Source: Anarhynchus alexandrinus (Eukaryota; Chordata; Aves; Charadriiformes; Charadriidae). Taken from it: a stretch of DNA of 64,000 bases. The notes below the pieces were generated by a model. It worked only from the letters and a program-made list of their open reading frames with translations. It did no database searches and had not been told where the DNA came from. The position numbers were made by a program, and so were the translations under genes. This document shows positions 38,041 to 50,344 of the stretch, piece by piece. Each line of letters opens with the position of its first letter. Position 1 is the stretch's first letter. The stretch is taken from assembly GCA_008711295.1 (NCBI GenBank), contig VUYV01000040.1, positions 4,938,272 through 5,002,271 on the forward strand, read 5' to 3'.

Positions 38041-39274
38041 ACCTCTAGAGGAGCTGGACTGGAAGCTAGGTAAGAATTAAAAATTCTTATATTTGGGCCT
38101 CTTTCCTCCTTTTCTCCCATTCTACCAATCCATCTGGGTTATTTTACCAATCTCCCAGTTACTTAATGAATTATTTAATAGAGGAGTGTATGCGGTGAGA
38201 ATATCGGTCAGCCAAACTAACAACAGACCGAGTTAACAGTGACAACAGCGACCAATGCAGTACTCAAAGAGACTGTAGGGTGCATCTCTGCTCCATGCTC
38301 CAAGGATGCAACACTTTGCACTGTCCTTCTTCGGCTTCCCAAACGTGTTTCACAGTTCGAACAGAGGCCAGTGTGTTGACAGCTAGATAGTCTAAGTCTA
38401 ATCTGGGTAATTCTGAAACAGTGGCAAGGCTCACAGTTTCTTGTGACCTGGCACACAGTAAAGTAACGTGCTTGGCCACCACATGGGGAAAGAATGCCAA
38501 ATACAATTGCTAAACACTTAATGAAAACAAATACAGCTCTAAGGGGTGTGAGGAGTTGTTTGCTTCATTTTTTTTTAAAATTACTTTACTATGAATAATT
38601 ACTTTTTTTTTCTTTTTATTTTCTATGTTAACTGTTAAAGACAGGAATCCTTGAGCTGCACCCTTGAAAAATATTAACTCTGTAAGTGTACCTAGAAAAA
38701 AACAAACAAGCAAGCAAACACATACCAAAACAAGACGCTATCTTGCACAAGTAATTCTAACCCTAAAGAAGGAATGAAAGAATGGATGGCGTGTGTCAGA
38801 GATAAGTTGTACCACTGCCTCTGAGGAGCACGTTAAAATGCAGCTCATGAGGGCAATTTAAATGGCAGGAGTTGGGACAGTCACATGCATGCAATGTGGT
38901 AACATGTCAGTCAAGGAGTAAAGACATTTTAAGAATAAGGCCTTCAACAGGAAGGATGTTTCTAGCAGGTTGTCTTATCATGAGAGCATTTCCAAGGTAG
39001 ATGATGACAGCAACTGAACATAAGAAAAACCCACTGTAGTATTCTGAAGGTTGTGTTTCGGCTGTTAAAGCACAGGTAGACGGACAGATGTTATACATTT
39101 CTAGCAGGTGGGTGAGTATCATTACCATTGGCATAGAAATGGCAGAGGAATGGGGGAAAGTTAACAGGGCAAGTAATGAAATACATCAGAGAGAAATCAG
39201 CTCCCCTGCTCTGACTTCTGGATGGCTCCTGCTCTTAAGGAATAATACACTGAAAAGTATCAAATGCTGCTTAC

Positions 39275-39508
39275 CTTTCAATTTTTCAGCCAGCAAAGCA
39301 GCTTCGTGTTCAGAATAATGCATTATTGCCGGAGGAGAAGGAGGGCGCAGTCTGTCTTCTTCCATTTTGCGTCTGTGGCGTTCTTCTCTGGCCAGCATTC
39401 TTTGTTTGCATTCCCATTCATAAAAGTCATCTCTTGCCTGAGCAAAATCAACATGAAGGCGACCTGAATCCTTTTTGTCTGTGCTAGATCCTAATCTCAT
39501 GCGGTAAC
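39275..39508 (-). CDS. ENOX1: ENOX1 internal coding exon (end of RRM, basic helix)
   Basis: This minus-strand exon of 234 bases follows a GATTTCAG acceptor and ends at a GTAAGC donor. The first part, GYRMRLGSSTDKKDSGRLHV then DFAQARDDFYEWE, completes the RRM begun in the previous exon. The remainder is highly charged: an AREERHRRK stretch, then EEDRLRPPSPPAIMHYSEHE and AALLAEKLK. It corresponds roughly to residues 197-274. Phase is 1 at both ends: the terminal G joins AT of the next exon to give Asp. Compared with mammalian ENOX1 as I remember it, differences are few and conservative (for example Leu in the RMLAREE stretch), so the exon looks intact and constrained. Confidence 0.95.
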
Positions 39509-42395
39509 CTGAAATCAACAAGCAGAACTAACTGTTGCAGGACGACTTTGCTTTTTTTTTTTTATTTCTTTTTTCTTTTTTTTTCCCCTCAAGTGCAGCT
39601 AAGTAAAAATGTACATTAACAGATTCCCACATATCTACACAGGATCTATTGATCATTGTGTTTTCACACAGGAAGATAAACATTCATCCACTCATTTTTC
39701 CTTGCAGTTTTCTGCATCACCTATCAACATAGTAGATGAGCTGAGAAGTCAACCCAAAAGTACATTCCTGTTTAGAAGTCTCTCAAAATATGTAATTTTT
39801 CTACTTGACACTCCCAACCTTTATAAGTGCAAAGGCCAGCTAAACAAAAAAACAACTACTAAAAAAGGATCTGTTTTGGTCTAAATGTAGAGTCCTTCTT
39901 CCCCTGATTCTGTTGAGATCACAACACAAAAAGTACAATTTAGTGCTTTTCTCCTGCCTGCCAAAGGAAGTGGAAGTATGGGGAAAGGCAGAATTTTATA
40001 AAAAACTATATGACTACAAATGAATGAGAAAATTGTGCTACATAAATTCCTGTGCCACAAAGAGAGTGGTGCCATAACTACACTGATGCTAGATCTCAAA
40101 TTTTGAGGCTTTACAATTGCAAACATTACTTCCCAATTCCCTACTGGAAATAATCTGGCAGCAAATATAAACCACCTACGAATGAATTGAGTGCAGAATT
40201 CTTCAAAGTAATTTAAAAAGTGCGGATGGATTTATTAGACATTTGCAAGACCCCTTTCGGAACAAATAAGGAAACCTGTTGTGCCTCACCTTTAGCGACG
40301 TTCTTCATACTCATAATTTGGTCAATGTATTGTAAGCTAAAACTAGCAGACTGCAAAGGCCTTAAGTCTGGGGCTACGCAGCAGTACAACAGGGCCTTGC
40401 TCTGAACAGAAACCCTTGACTGCTCTCAGAGGACAAACAAGTCATGTCAAAGCTACAAAAGGAGCTTTTCGTGACCATACTGTGGAAGAACATACGCTGG
40501 GCACCCATCTTCTTTCAAGTTTTATTTCCAAGGCTGAAAGATGCTCACAGAGAATTTTCTCTAACTTTTAAAATGCCCATTCAGAGAAAATGTGAGAAAA
40601 CACTATGCAGAAAGCTGCAAACAGAGCCTTCAGATGCAGGTAGAATTAATCAGTCTGCACAGGACTAGCTCTAATTTCTCCATGCCAACCCGCTGCAGGA
40701 GCCTCAGCAGCAGAGCAGCCCAGCAGAGACTTCTCAAATCACAGGATGCTGCGGAGATGAACTCTGTGCTGAGCTGGAACATAGGAGGCTCTTCAGAAAC
40801 ACACACTGCTACAACGGCTGTGTAACAACTCCAGGGACAGGAAAATCCTGTTCAAAATGGCAGAAAAAAATGGTGTTTGCTGCTTTTCAACAGCAATCCA
40901 AGAGAACTTACTTGTCAGTCTCGTGGTTTGCCTGTGGTTTGGAGAGCTTCAGCACCTCACCACCACGGTTAAAAGTCAGTTTTGAACCCTCTCCAGGGAC
41001 AGCAAAGCTCAGACTTGTGTAGCAGATTAGGAACATCTTTGCAAAAATGTGTATCTAGGCATACTCTGTTTTACTGCTGGAAAAACATCCTGCTCTATGA
41101 ATACAAGGGACGGTCTGTACTACAGCACATATGCTACAACAGCTTCAAAGACATTAAATATCTATATATGTAGTGAGCCTTCAAAAAAAAAAAAAAACCC
41201 AACAATCCATGTGCCTTTTGATTTGACGTTTTCCTTTCAAATATCTTGTGGAGTTCAGCTAAGTAGCCTGTCAGTGAGGAAGAGGTATGAATTTCATTTT
41301 TTAGCAAGGAGCCCAAACCCAGGTGAAGAACTCAAGCTAAGTGTTTCAGAGGTTCTTCAGAGCCAAAAGGCATCAAAAGCTTCCATGGAACCTGCCAAAT
41401 CTGGTCTCCAAGGTTCACAAGCTTGGGGCGAAGTAGAACTGAATATTGTAAGAGAGGCGAATGAAGGGATTGTTTGCTATTTTAAAGCCCCCTTTATTTT
41501 GCTCTGCTTTCTCTTGCTTAGAGGAGTAAACACTACTTTTTTGCCCCCAGAAGGCTGTTTGTGGTCATATATGTAGCTCTACTCACAAGGTGCTGAAGGG
41601 AAGAGTTACAGACACACCATATTCAGTGAGACATAACAGAAGAAGAGTGTGGGCGACCTTTCAAAGCTGGGCCCTGAACTAATGAGGGGGTAATTACGTG
41701 CTTTTATCCACAGAGGTGTAGGCACGAAGGGGTCAGCCAAAATGGGTCAGTGGTGCAGCTACCCTGATAACCGTGACAAATGTTAACCCCACCCCCTCCC
41801 CAAGTTCCACTCGCCAGCTGCATTCCTCACATAGTGATTGCTGTGTGCCAAAACAGCGTTATCAGCAACGTGAAAGGACACTGCCAAGGTGCCAGGTCTC
41901 GTGAACCTAAAATTAGATCTCCCAGATGGGATGTACTTTCCAGGAAGACACAGCCTTCTCTTCCTCTCCCCGGTCTTTCGCCTCTGTTGGCAGGAGCACG
42001 CTGGGCACGGACAGAGCGAGAAACACGGCACTGCAGGATGTGAGACTCCGATGGACCTCAAAGCCCCACTTAATCTGAATAAAGAACTAATGAAAAGGAC
42101 TGTGCATCTACAGGTTGCGTGTGCACTGGCAAAGCTTTTATTAAAGCGGCCCTCATTTTTGAAGTAAACGGGGATAATGGAAAAAAAAACCATTGAACAG
42201 TGTAAATTACAGTTCAAAACCCAGTACCCTGTGTAGCACTGGACAAATGGTTCCCTTTAGGTAACCGGTTTAAGTGCCTCCAAATTAGCAGATTTTTTAA
42301 ATTGCCCATGAATCACACTGAAAAAATCTGACTGGTCATTTAACTCTTAAGACTGAAGGTGGTCAGTCAGCCAGGTGGTTTCCACCAGCACAGAA

Positions 42396-42500
42396 ACTTA
42401 GAATAACCCAAGTTGAAAGGGACCTTGGATGTCTCCTAGTCCAATCTCCCTCTAAGAGCAGGGTAGACTTCAAAGCCAGATCGGGTTGCTCAGGGCTTGG
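42396..42500 (-). mobile_element. Old CR1 3'-end relic
   Basis: Short, diverged minus-strand CR1 tail. AACCCAAGTTGAAAGGGACC, then CTCCTAGTCCAATCTCCCTC and the GGTTGCTCAGGGC box are recognisable. The divergence indicates a much older insertion than the other copies. Boundaries are approximate. Confidence 0.75.
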
Positions 42501-44544
42501 CATCATTCCCTTAACAAAAACAGCAAACGCCTTTGGCATGGCTTCTCACACCCTCCTAAATCCGACTTTGTGGGCACTACAGGACCATTGGCCTGGCCAA
42601 CGAAGAACAGACCCCTTGACGGGTTGATGGCCAGCAAGATGCTGCGTAGCAAGGGGTGCACAATTGGAAGGTCCTGTTTTGTCTATGGGATCCTCAGCCA
42701 TCCATTTGGGATGGCAGCTCTGAGCTGCGGGGCAGCTGGGAGCCTCGCTCTTTTCCAATACCATGTCGCATTATTGGTGTTCGAGGGTATTTGAATGTAT
42801 GAAAGAACCACCTGCCACTGCCTCCCCTTCACGCATGGGCAACTAATTGCCCTCACAGACCTTTTTCCCCATCTCTTTGCTCAGGACTGCAGCTAGCGCT
42901 AACTGTGTGCCTGGCTTGTCATTTTTAATTTGAGTTTCACACACAATGGCAGAGGAAAAGACTTTGGGAACTTGCCAAGATCCTCACTTTAAAGGAGCAG
43001 CAACAGGAAAAATTAATGAGGGTGCTAAATAAAAATCAAACACGGTATTTCCATATCACAGGTCTAGTCAAAACTCTGTGGGTTGACTTACCTTTGAGTG
43101 TTGCTATACTGGGGACCGGCCAATAGCTGCTCTCTAACTGGGGATCTAGATCAGAGTGTTGATGACGATCAGCAAGAACATAAAATAAAACCAGTACACA
43201 GTACTAAATGGAAACTCATGGGGAAAATGTCAGCACAGGAAAAATGCATACAGAGGCTTTCAGGGTATAAACAGGTCTGTCTCAAGCCTGTTTGTCCCAT
43301 ATTTTCAAGTCCAGGGCCATCAATACTTGCAGGAGTTACTGAATTGTCAGCCACAAGAGTAAAGTAGTTTGGAGAAAGAGCTTTCTCATGGGCTGGTATG
43401 TTGATTTTAGAAAGTCTTTTCCTCAGGAGATCAAAATGTAACTTTCAGGGCTAAATGAAAACCGCCCTTCCTCAAGTCAACTTTTTTATCATAGTCTTCT
43501 ACCCATCTCCCAGTCTCCTTTTCATACATGTTTACTTGGGAATAAAAAGGAAAAAAATCAGTGATTAAACTACTTGATGGATTTTGTAATCACTTGCACT
43601 ATTCTGATGATAAGCATGGGATAAATGCAAAGTTTGATGAGATTAGATGGGGTAGACAGATAAAACTGATTAGGTAGACAAAATTACCATTATATTACAG
43701 ATATCAAAAGCATGACTTTCCCCTAATATAACACGCATACTCTATTAACCACAAATTCCGTTTGTACATCTCTTTTGTCTCTTACAGAGAAAAGAAAATG
43801 CCTTAATAATACCCTTTATCCCCACCATTTCAGAATACATTACGTTTGAGAGTGGAATCAAGACTGGTTAAAAAGCCTCAATATTTCAGTACAAATAAAA
43901 CATGCCCCTGCCCATTGCCAGACCTCCCTGCTTGGTGGTGGTGGGTGACAGTCAGTGGTCCCTGTTTCATCTGCAGAGTTCAGCGCTGGTGGGAAAAAGA
44001 AGCGAAACTTGGCTGCAGTTTTTCTTCCTCCTCCCTATCAGCTCCACTGGTTCTTTCCCTGATCTGGTCAGAGACACTAAGTACAGCGCTTTAGAAGAAA
44101 GAAAAGGTGTGGAGGAAAAGACGGATGGGGAAGGAGTCTGCAGAGCAGACGGTAAGAGGAAGCGTAGACAGCAGTGCGGCTGTGATGAAAGGAAACGGAA
44201 GGAGAGAGGAACGGGAACTTGGAAATAAACTGGCAGAAAATTCAGGATGAGGAAGGATGAGGATGGGAATCGGCCACCTCCATCTCTGCTCGTTTCCCTT
44301 ATTCTGCATGCGCGCCCTCATGCGTTGTGAACGAGGACACATGGCAGCAGAGGGAATTTCCCACCTCTAATCATCAAATCAAATCTAGTACTCCAGGATT
44401 TAAGGCATATAAAATTAAAATAAAACTTGACTTGGAATCAAGCAAAGGGTGAAGTCAGCTGCCGAGAAGCAGGAAACTGAGCTAGAGGGACACTGGTTCT
44501 GGCTGAGGGTGGCAGCCTGTACGTTTCTGAGCTTTNTTTGAAAT

Positions 44545-44890
44545 TTGAGTTTCTGTGGCACTCGTTGTCCTGGGAGGCAACAGACGTAGCCTACAGATGG
44601 GGCTCAGAATCTAACCCATGCGGTAGCTGAATACATGCATGCATAAAGGCAGACTTTATTCAGACTGCACTGCAAATCTATAAAAATATGCCAATGAAAT
44701 TGCCAGCCTATCAGAGAAATTGGCACTGGAAAACAGCAGCGCTCCTGGCCTAGTGCCCTCCTCTTTCCAACAACCTGTGAGCAAAACTATATAAACCTGT
44801 GTAAATCGAAAATAAGATTGTTCTGTAGTGAATTTCAGGATCTGTTGCATTGTTGTGGGATGGCAGGAAATTGCTCCCGGGTAAGCAACA
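44545..44890. repeat. 346-base block, first copy (small contig between single Ns)
   Basis: This block recurs at 46218-46563 and I saw no differences between the copies. It lies in a contig of 355 bases bounded by Ns at 44536 and 44892. It is probably a redundant contig of the sequence just upstream of the RRM exon contig. Confidence 0.9.
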
Positions 44891-45604
44891 TNTTCTTTGC
44901 TCTCTTTCTTGCCACTCTTTTGTTTATCGTATACAGTATTCCCAGCTCCTACTGAATCTGGTGCACCCCTCCTCTGGGGCCCCCCTAGAGAGAAGTTGGA
45001 AGGTGGGAAATCTGCTACTGCTTTTTACTACTGCGATGCCTGTAATCTATCCCAATGAACTACAGCGTTATGGAAATGGAATAAATAAACAAATCAACAG
45101 GAATGATGGAAACTGGGAAGAGACAATGAGGAGGGAGGAAGAAATGAAGTGTAAATAAAAAAAAAGGAAGAAAAAAACGGGGTGGAATGAAGATCTGGAA
45201 GAAACATGAAAATACAGTGATATTTCAAAGAAATTTTTATATAGACCTCATAAAACTCACAAATTTCTGTAGTTCTTCAGATATTTAAAGCAAGCAGCCA
45301 AGTTAGAGAAAAGACCCCACAAACCCAAACACATAAACCTTTGTGAAACAAAGCAGCTAGGTTTTTCCTATATTTCAAAAGTTCAGATGTTTTCTTTTCT
45401 CTCTTTCTTTCTTTCTTTCATTTGAAGATGGTGATTTGAGACACCACTTGTTTCTGGCTGCGTGAGCTTCCTGTGGACATCTACAGGACATTGAGGTTAT
45501 GTCCTTACTGCTAAAAAAAAGATGGTCAGGGTGGGAGCTCAAACAAGGTATCCCTAATCATTAGCTGCCTCCCAGGCTCCATTTTGGGTGGTCCCAGTGG
45601 GTCT

Positions 45605-45835
45605 CTTCGAGGTCAGCCTACACAGGGCGGGCAGCTATAAGCCAGTCTGCGTCAGCTCGTCTTGGCCAAGGAGCAGTCCTTGGCCCCCTATTTAAGAATA
45701 CCTTGCATGTGGGGTGAAAGTGCTGCCTACACTTGTGGGGGCAAAACAACACTCGTGGGTGTCCCCAGGACCCAGAAAGAGAGATGAACCAGCCTGTGGA
45801 GATACAGAGATACAGGGGATGGAATCCAGCTCAGA
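45605..45835. repeat. 231-base block, first copy
   Basis: Recurs at 47074-47304 with about five differences, all transitions and several at CpG sites, clustered in the first 55 bases. The block has a CCCCTATTTAAGAATACC TATA-like box and a GTGGGGGCAAAACAAC stretch, so an LTR or other dispersed repeat is possible. I cannot place it in a family. Confidence 0.85.
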
Positions 45836-45982
45836 AAGGTGAAGAAGGGCTCAATTAGGAAGCCAATCCTCATGTGAAAGGAGCCCTTAACCTTAAGAGG
45901 GCACTGACAGCCACTGAAGCCTGATATGTGAAAGTAGAATTGTTTTATTGTTTTTCATCTCTTTTCTTCTTTTTTTTTTTCC

Positions 45983-46156
45983 NNNNNNNNNNNNNNNNNN
46001 NNNNNNNNNNNNNNNNNNNNNNNNNNNNNNNNNNNNNNNNNNNNNNNNNNNNNNNNNNNNNNNNNNNNNNNNNNNNNNNNNNNNNNNNNNNNNNNNNNNN
46101 NNNNNNNNNNNNNNNNNNNNNNNNNNNNNNNNNNNNNNNNNNNNNNNNNNNNNNNN
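45983..46156. other. Sequence gap (174 N)
   Basis: A run of N flanked by T-rich sequence on both sides (…TTTTTTTTTTTCC before, 15 T after). The missing sequence is probably a pyrimidine homopolymer or simple repeat that blocked assembly. Protein-like translations across it are meaningless. Confidence 0.99.
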
Positions 46157-46217
46157 TTTTTTTTTTTTTTTGCCTGTTCCTTTGTGGGAAAATAAAAGAG
46201 ATTCTGAAATTTGACAC

Positions 46218-46563
46218 TTGAGTTTCTGTGGCACTCGTTGTCCTGGGAGGCAACAGACGTAGCCTACAGATGGGGCTCAGAATCTAACCCATGCGGTAGC
46301 TGAATACATGCATGCATAAAGGCAGACTTTATTCAGACTGCACTGCAAATCTATAAAAATATGCCAATGAAATTGCCAGCCTATCAGAGAAATTGGCACT
46401 GGAAAACAGCAGCGCTCCTGGCCTAGTGCCCTCCTCTTTCCAACAACCTGTGAGCAAAACTATATAAACCTGTGTAAATCGAAAATAAGATTGTTCTGTA
46501 GTGAATTTCAGGATCTGTTGCATTGTTGTGGGATGGCAGGAAATTGCTCCCGGGTAAGCAACA
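46218..46563. repeat. 346-base block, second copy
   Basis: The copy of 44545-44890 within the longer contig that carries the ENOX1 RRM exon. Here it continues without a break into the sequence ahead of the exon, so this is the more trustworthy location. Confidence 0.9.
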
Positions 46564-46746
46564 CACAAAACGGCGCACAAGTCTTGGCAGACACAGAGAA
46601 ATACAGAATTGCCCCTTGCCACTCCGAGCTACCGCCACTGAGCTCAAGAAAGACTTGCTGAGATAAAAGCTAAGAAAATAAGCAAACATTAGCATCACAA
46701 AATACAAATGAGAAGCAAGGAAAATCCATTAAAGAATGTGAAGTAC

Positions 46747-46953
46747 CAGAAAGGTAAATGGCTTTATCAACCATGAACTCCTCTGCAAAACGAATGTGAC
46801 AAAAATTCTTCTTGCTTTTCCGAATTGCTGTTATATCTCCACACTGCTCAAAGACTTCCTGAATAATTTCCTCCGTTGCGTTTTCTGGTAATCCTCCAAC
46901 AAACACTGTTTTACACCCAGGAGGTCTCTCTCTTGTTGAAGGTGGTGGAAGAT
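46747..46953 (-). CDS. ENOX1: ENOX1 internal coding exon (RRM-type domain, RNP motifs)
   Basis: Reading on the minus strand, the exon begins after a TTGACTTAG acceptor and ends at a GTACTT donor. It is 207 bases. The translation LPPPSTRERPPG leads into an RRM fold: TVFVGGLPENATEE holds the RNP2-like strand (VFVGGL) and KKNFCHIRF the RNP1-like strand, followed by AEEFMVDKAIYLS. RRM domains normally bind RNA, but in ENOX proteins the role of this fold is not settled. The exon ends on a single G that combines with GT of the next exon (Gly), matching the expected protein. It lies just after a sequence gap, in a contig bounded by the gap and a single N, so its distance to neighbouring exons is uncertain although its identity is not. 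Confidence 0.95.
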
Positions 46954-48921
46954 CTAAGTCAAAACAGAAATCACATTGGAATACAAAATTTGTCTTTTGA
47001 TCCATTGGCTCTATTCATTCCCCTAATCAGTTCTGGGCAGCAACAGTTATTTGACATAGCGTGGAGGCGGGNCCTTCGAGGTCAGCCTACACAGGGTGGG
47101 CGGCTGTAAGCCAGTCTGTGTCAGCTCATCTTGGCCAAGGAGCAGTCCTTGGCCCCCTATTTAAGAATACCTTGCATGTGGGGTGAAAGTGCTGCCTACA
47201 CTTGTGGGGGCAAAACAACACTCGTGGGTGTCCCCAGGACCCAGAAAGAGAGATGAACCAGCCTGTGGAGATACAGAGATACAGGGGATGGAATCCAGCT
47301 CAGANTGCAGAGATTGTCCGAAATTGATTACTTGAACCTAAACCTTTTCAAGTTTTAGGTGGCGTTTCAGAGATTAATTCCTGCCACTGCGGGTTGTTCT
47401 CCAGGATAGATGGTAAGGTCTAAAAGGACCTTTCATTTCCCTGCACAGTCACACAAAAAATAGAAAACATTTTCTTTCAAAGCAGGGGAGCTTCTGCAAC
47501 TGACTTGACCCCGAGCAGAGATCTCAAGCACTCCTGCAGTCTGTTCAAAGCCTCAACTTCCCCATCTCTGGCTCATACCCATCACTCGCCACACTCGCCA
47601 AGTGCGTGAGCCCTCTGCACGCCAGCCCGTGCTGCATACACCCCGGGCACTGAGGCTGGACAGACACCTTTCCCTGGTTTCAGCATAATTTAATTTCTGT
47701 CTCAGAGTACAAGAGCGCAAAAAAAAAACCCAGAAAAACAAAGTGGGAAACACAACGAAGTGACAGCATGATGAAAACGCTCTGCCGGTTATCTGTTTTG
47801 TCTTGTTGCCAGATAATGGAGCGGACGCCAGCACAGGGGAAGGATAACCTCGCTGTTTACAAGTGCTCATGAGGTGGAGTGGCTAGAAATGTTATTTTTA
47901 TGTATGTACGTATATATAGAATATACACACACACAAATCAGAAAACTATTAAATTTTTGAAGGCTGTATAAAAAATGCACTCTGCCATAACACTTCACCT
48001 TGTTTATATGTAGATTACTAGAGCATTCCTCTAAAAGTAATTCTCTAAGAAAGAATCTGATTGACATGACTTAGGTTTTTGGCCCTTCAACACAGTAAAT
48101 GGGGTTACAACCTTAAAGCATATATATATATATATTCACACGCACAGCCAGTTTGATTAAACCATGATCCGGGTACACGGCAAATCCAGAGCACCAGATT
48201 ATTTGCTTAATTTTCTCTTTTGTCTTCCCAGTGATAGCGAAAGCCTCTGGTCTGATGGCTCTGAAACTAAACTCCTGGGGCTAACATACACAAAATCAGG
48301 CTTTGTGCCTGAGCTGGTGGCTCAGTGGGAAGAGTGTTCCATTTGCACAAAGTCCCAGGAGACAGCACAAGGAAGCCTGGTCCTGGCTATCAAAGAGGAG
48401 AAACAGCTCATTAGCGTGCTGCCCCCCCAAAAATGGCAAGGGAGGAGCCGTAGACTCCCTTTCCCTTCATCTCCCCCAGGTAGGCACCAGAACTAGTCAG
48501 CGTTTGGGTGCTAGGTGCTGTGTTCAGGGACACAAGCCCAGATTGGTCCCGTATAACTGTGGGCACCTGAAGGGGAGCATAGAGGTGATCGGGACCATAT
48601 AATGGTTGTATTTTGTGACATTCTGTTCTAAAGGAAGGACAGATTTTTACTAGGAGAAGTGGAGATCTTCGGGCTCTGTTAGCTTTGTTTAAGTAATTAC
48701 TCTTCTTTTTTGTACAAACTGTGTAGGTTTTTTTACGTGACCTTACGGCAATGAATAAGCATGCTTTGATATCACACCACGCTTTAATCATAGAGTAGAC
48801 CTTAGAAGGAAACACCATACTTGCCTGCACTCTACTTAAAAACCCTACTTTTTATTAGATAAAAAAAATATTTCATGCAATACATTTAGGAAACTAACAT
48901 TCTTTCATCAGATCCACTTAC
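46954..48921 (-). other. ENOX1: ENOX1 intron with an inserted redundant contig
   Basis: The intron between the RRM exon and the CKSC exon, 1968 bases as assembled. It includes a small contig at 47073-47304, bounded by single Ns, that repeats 45605-45835. It also holds a (TA) run at about 48119-48134 and a tRNA-like GTGGCTCAGTGG stretch near 48318 that could be the head of an old SINE. Nothing coding was seen. Confidence 0.75.
47074..47304. repeat. 231-base block, second copy (small contig between single Ns)
   Basis: The copy of 45605-45835 forming nearly the whole of a contig bounded by Ns at 47072 and 47305, inserted in the intron between the RRM exon and the CKSC exon. It is either a haplotype duplicate or a repeat copy used to bridge two contigs. 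Confidence 0.85.
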
Positions 48922-49095
48922 TTGGGTTTGGAGGGAAGAGCGTGCAGCTTTTGCAATGAATTATTTCTTTGACTACAGGCACATCTGTTGGTGGTGGTGG
49001 CGGCACTAACCCCATGCCTGGTATCATTGGGTTAATCGGAGTGATTCCAGTCATCATGCTAAGGCTTGGATCAAAGCCTGGTACACAGATTGAAT
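48922..49095 (-). CDS. ENOX1: ENOX1 internal coding exon (N-terminal linker, CKSC motif)
   Basis: This is the most upstream ENOX1 exon visible. ENOX proteins are cell-surface NADH/hydroquinone oxidases with disulfide-thiol exchange activity (family knowledge). On the minus strand the exon follows a TATATATTTTCAG acceptor and ends at a consensus GTAAGT donor. It is 174 bases and starts in phase 1: a G from the missing previous exon plus AT makes the Asp of DSICVPGFDPS. The translation continues through MTGITPINPMIPG, a run of five prolines, and KEIIHCKSCTLFP with a CxxC pair. It corresponds roughly to residues 70-127 of the family protein. The last base, A, joins AT of the next exon to give Asn. 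The exon carrying the start codon was not found between here and 64000. Confidence 0.93.
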
Positions 49096-50344
49096 CTGAA
49101 AATATATAACATAAAATCCTGGCTTATAAATCTCGAAACCACTTGTTACTATTTTCTTGCACAGACAGTTTCGCTTTAGGCTCTTTTTTTTTTTTTTCCC
49201 TAAGCATCAGTGTTAAAAAAAGGAGAAGGGAAAAGGGAAATTGGAAAAGGGAAAAGGCAGAGCAATAGGGAGGAGAGAGGGAGAGGGAGGTGCATTTTCA
49301 GTGAAAAAAATAAACTATGCATAGAGAAGGGAATGTTACATAATTTAAAATATTAATATGACTGAGTAAAACACCGCACATTAAAGTGTAAAACCATGCA
49401 CCATGAATATCTGTTATTATCTGGAATGCAATTTTCTGTTTCATAATGCTACTGTGGTGTTTACATTGCCTTCTGACCAGAGCGTACAAAGAATATAATT
49501 TAACGTCGATATGCCCTCTCCATCTAATTGTCAGACAGATTTATCACAACACAGCCCTCTCACATAAGTGACCTTGATTTACGAACACTACAGAGAAAGA
49601 TCCATTTCTGGCTGTTTTATAGAAGTGTAGTTAGCCAAGTCTTCTAACCATTTTACCCTGGAATATAAAGTTTCAGCTGCGCAGAATGGGGTATTTTTGA
49701 ACCTTGGAATTAATTCCTTCTTGTCCTGTTATTTAATCGGATTAGTACATTCTCTTCAACACATGCATTACTAAAATATACCGCTACAGCCCCATAAAGT
49801 AAAATGCATATTTGGCAAATGTAACTCTTTCTCCTTCCTGATCTCTTTGCCAAGACTTCCATACGTATTATTTAAAGCTGAAAGATTTACTGGGGAGCAC
49901 CAGTGCTGTAACACCAAGAATTGTAATAAGCAGATGTTTCAGATGAACTGAGAGCCAACTTCAGAAATTTGCTTTCATTAAAAACAAGGCTTTAGGTTTC
50001 TTGAGGCATAATGAATAAAATATTTTGAGAGACCGATCTCTTTGTTGGCATAACACTGCTGCTATTTGGCATCATCAATTATTTAAAAGAAGAGAGTTAC
50101 TTTGGTGTTCTACAGGTTTTCTGCAGAATTTTCTGACTAGCAACTGGAAAATATTTAATGATACATGTAAACGCAGGGTTTGGTAGCTCGGGAGCTTGTT
50201 TATTTTGAAGAAGCAAAGAGGGAAATAACTCCTTCTCCAGGATTTTTTTTTTTTTAATATATATATTTTTAGGAAATTTGAGCTATATTTGCTACGAGGC
50301 AGCAAGATCAATGGCATGTGACCAGAGAGGCCTGTTTCTTCATC

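Larger units (their letters stand above)
26764..39274 (-). other. ENOX1: ENOX1 intron, 12.5 kb
   Basis: AT-rich intron containing a MIR-like relic (about 28060-28150), a TA-rich low-complexity tract (30973-31026), a CR1 (31837-32200), a purine-rich hexamer tract (35776-35934), a TA/TGTA repeat (37000-37063) and a GTATT pentamer repeat (37991-38040). Blocks around 27240-27320 and 29380-29470 (TTAATTAAT, ATAATTAGATGA) look like homeodomain-rich conserved non-coding DNA, but this cannot be shown here. Confidence 0.8.
39509..46746 (-). other. ENOX1: ENOX1 intron containing the sequence gap
   Basis: An intron of about 7.2 kb as assembled. It contains an old CR1 relic near 42396-42500, single-N joins at 44536 and 44892, a 346-base block present twice (44545-44890 and 46218-46563), one copy of a 231-base block (45605-45835) and the 174-N gap. 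The true length and order of the last 2.2 kb are doubtful. Confidence 0.75.

Noticed and set aside
45893..46253. ORFs spanning the N gap
   Set aside because: Made almost wholly of unknown residues translated from N.
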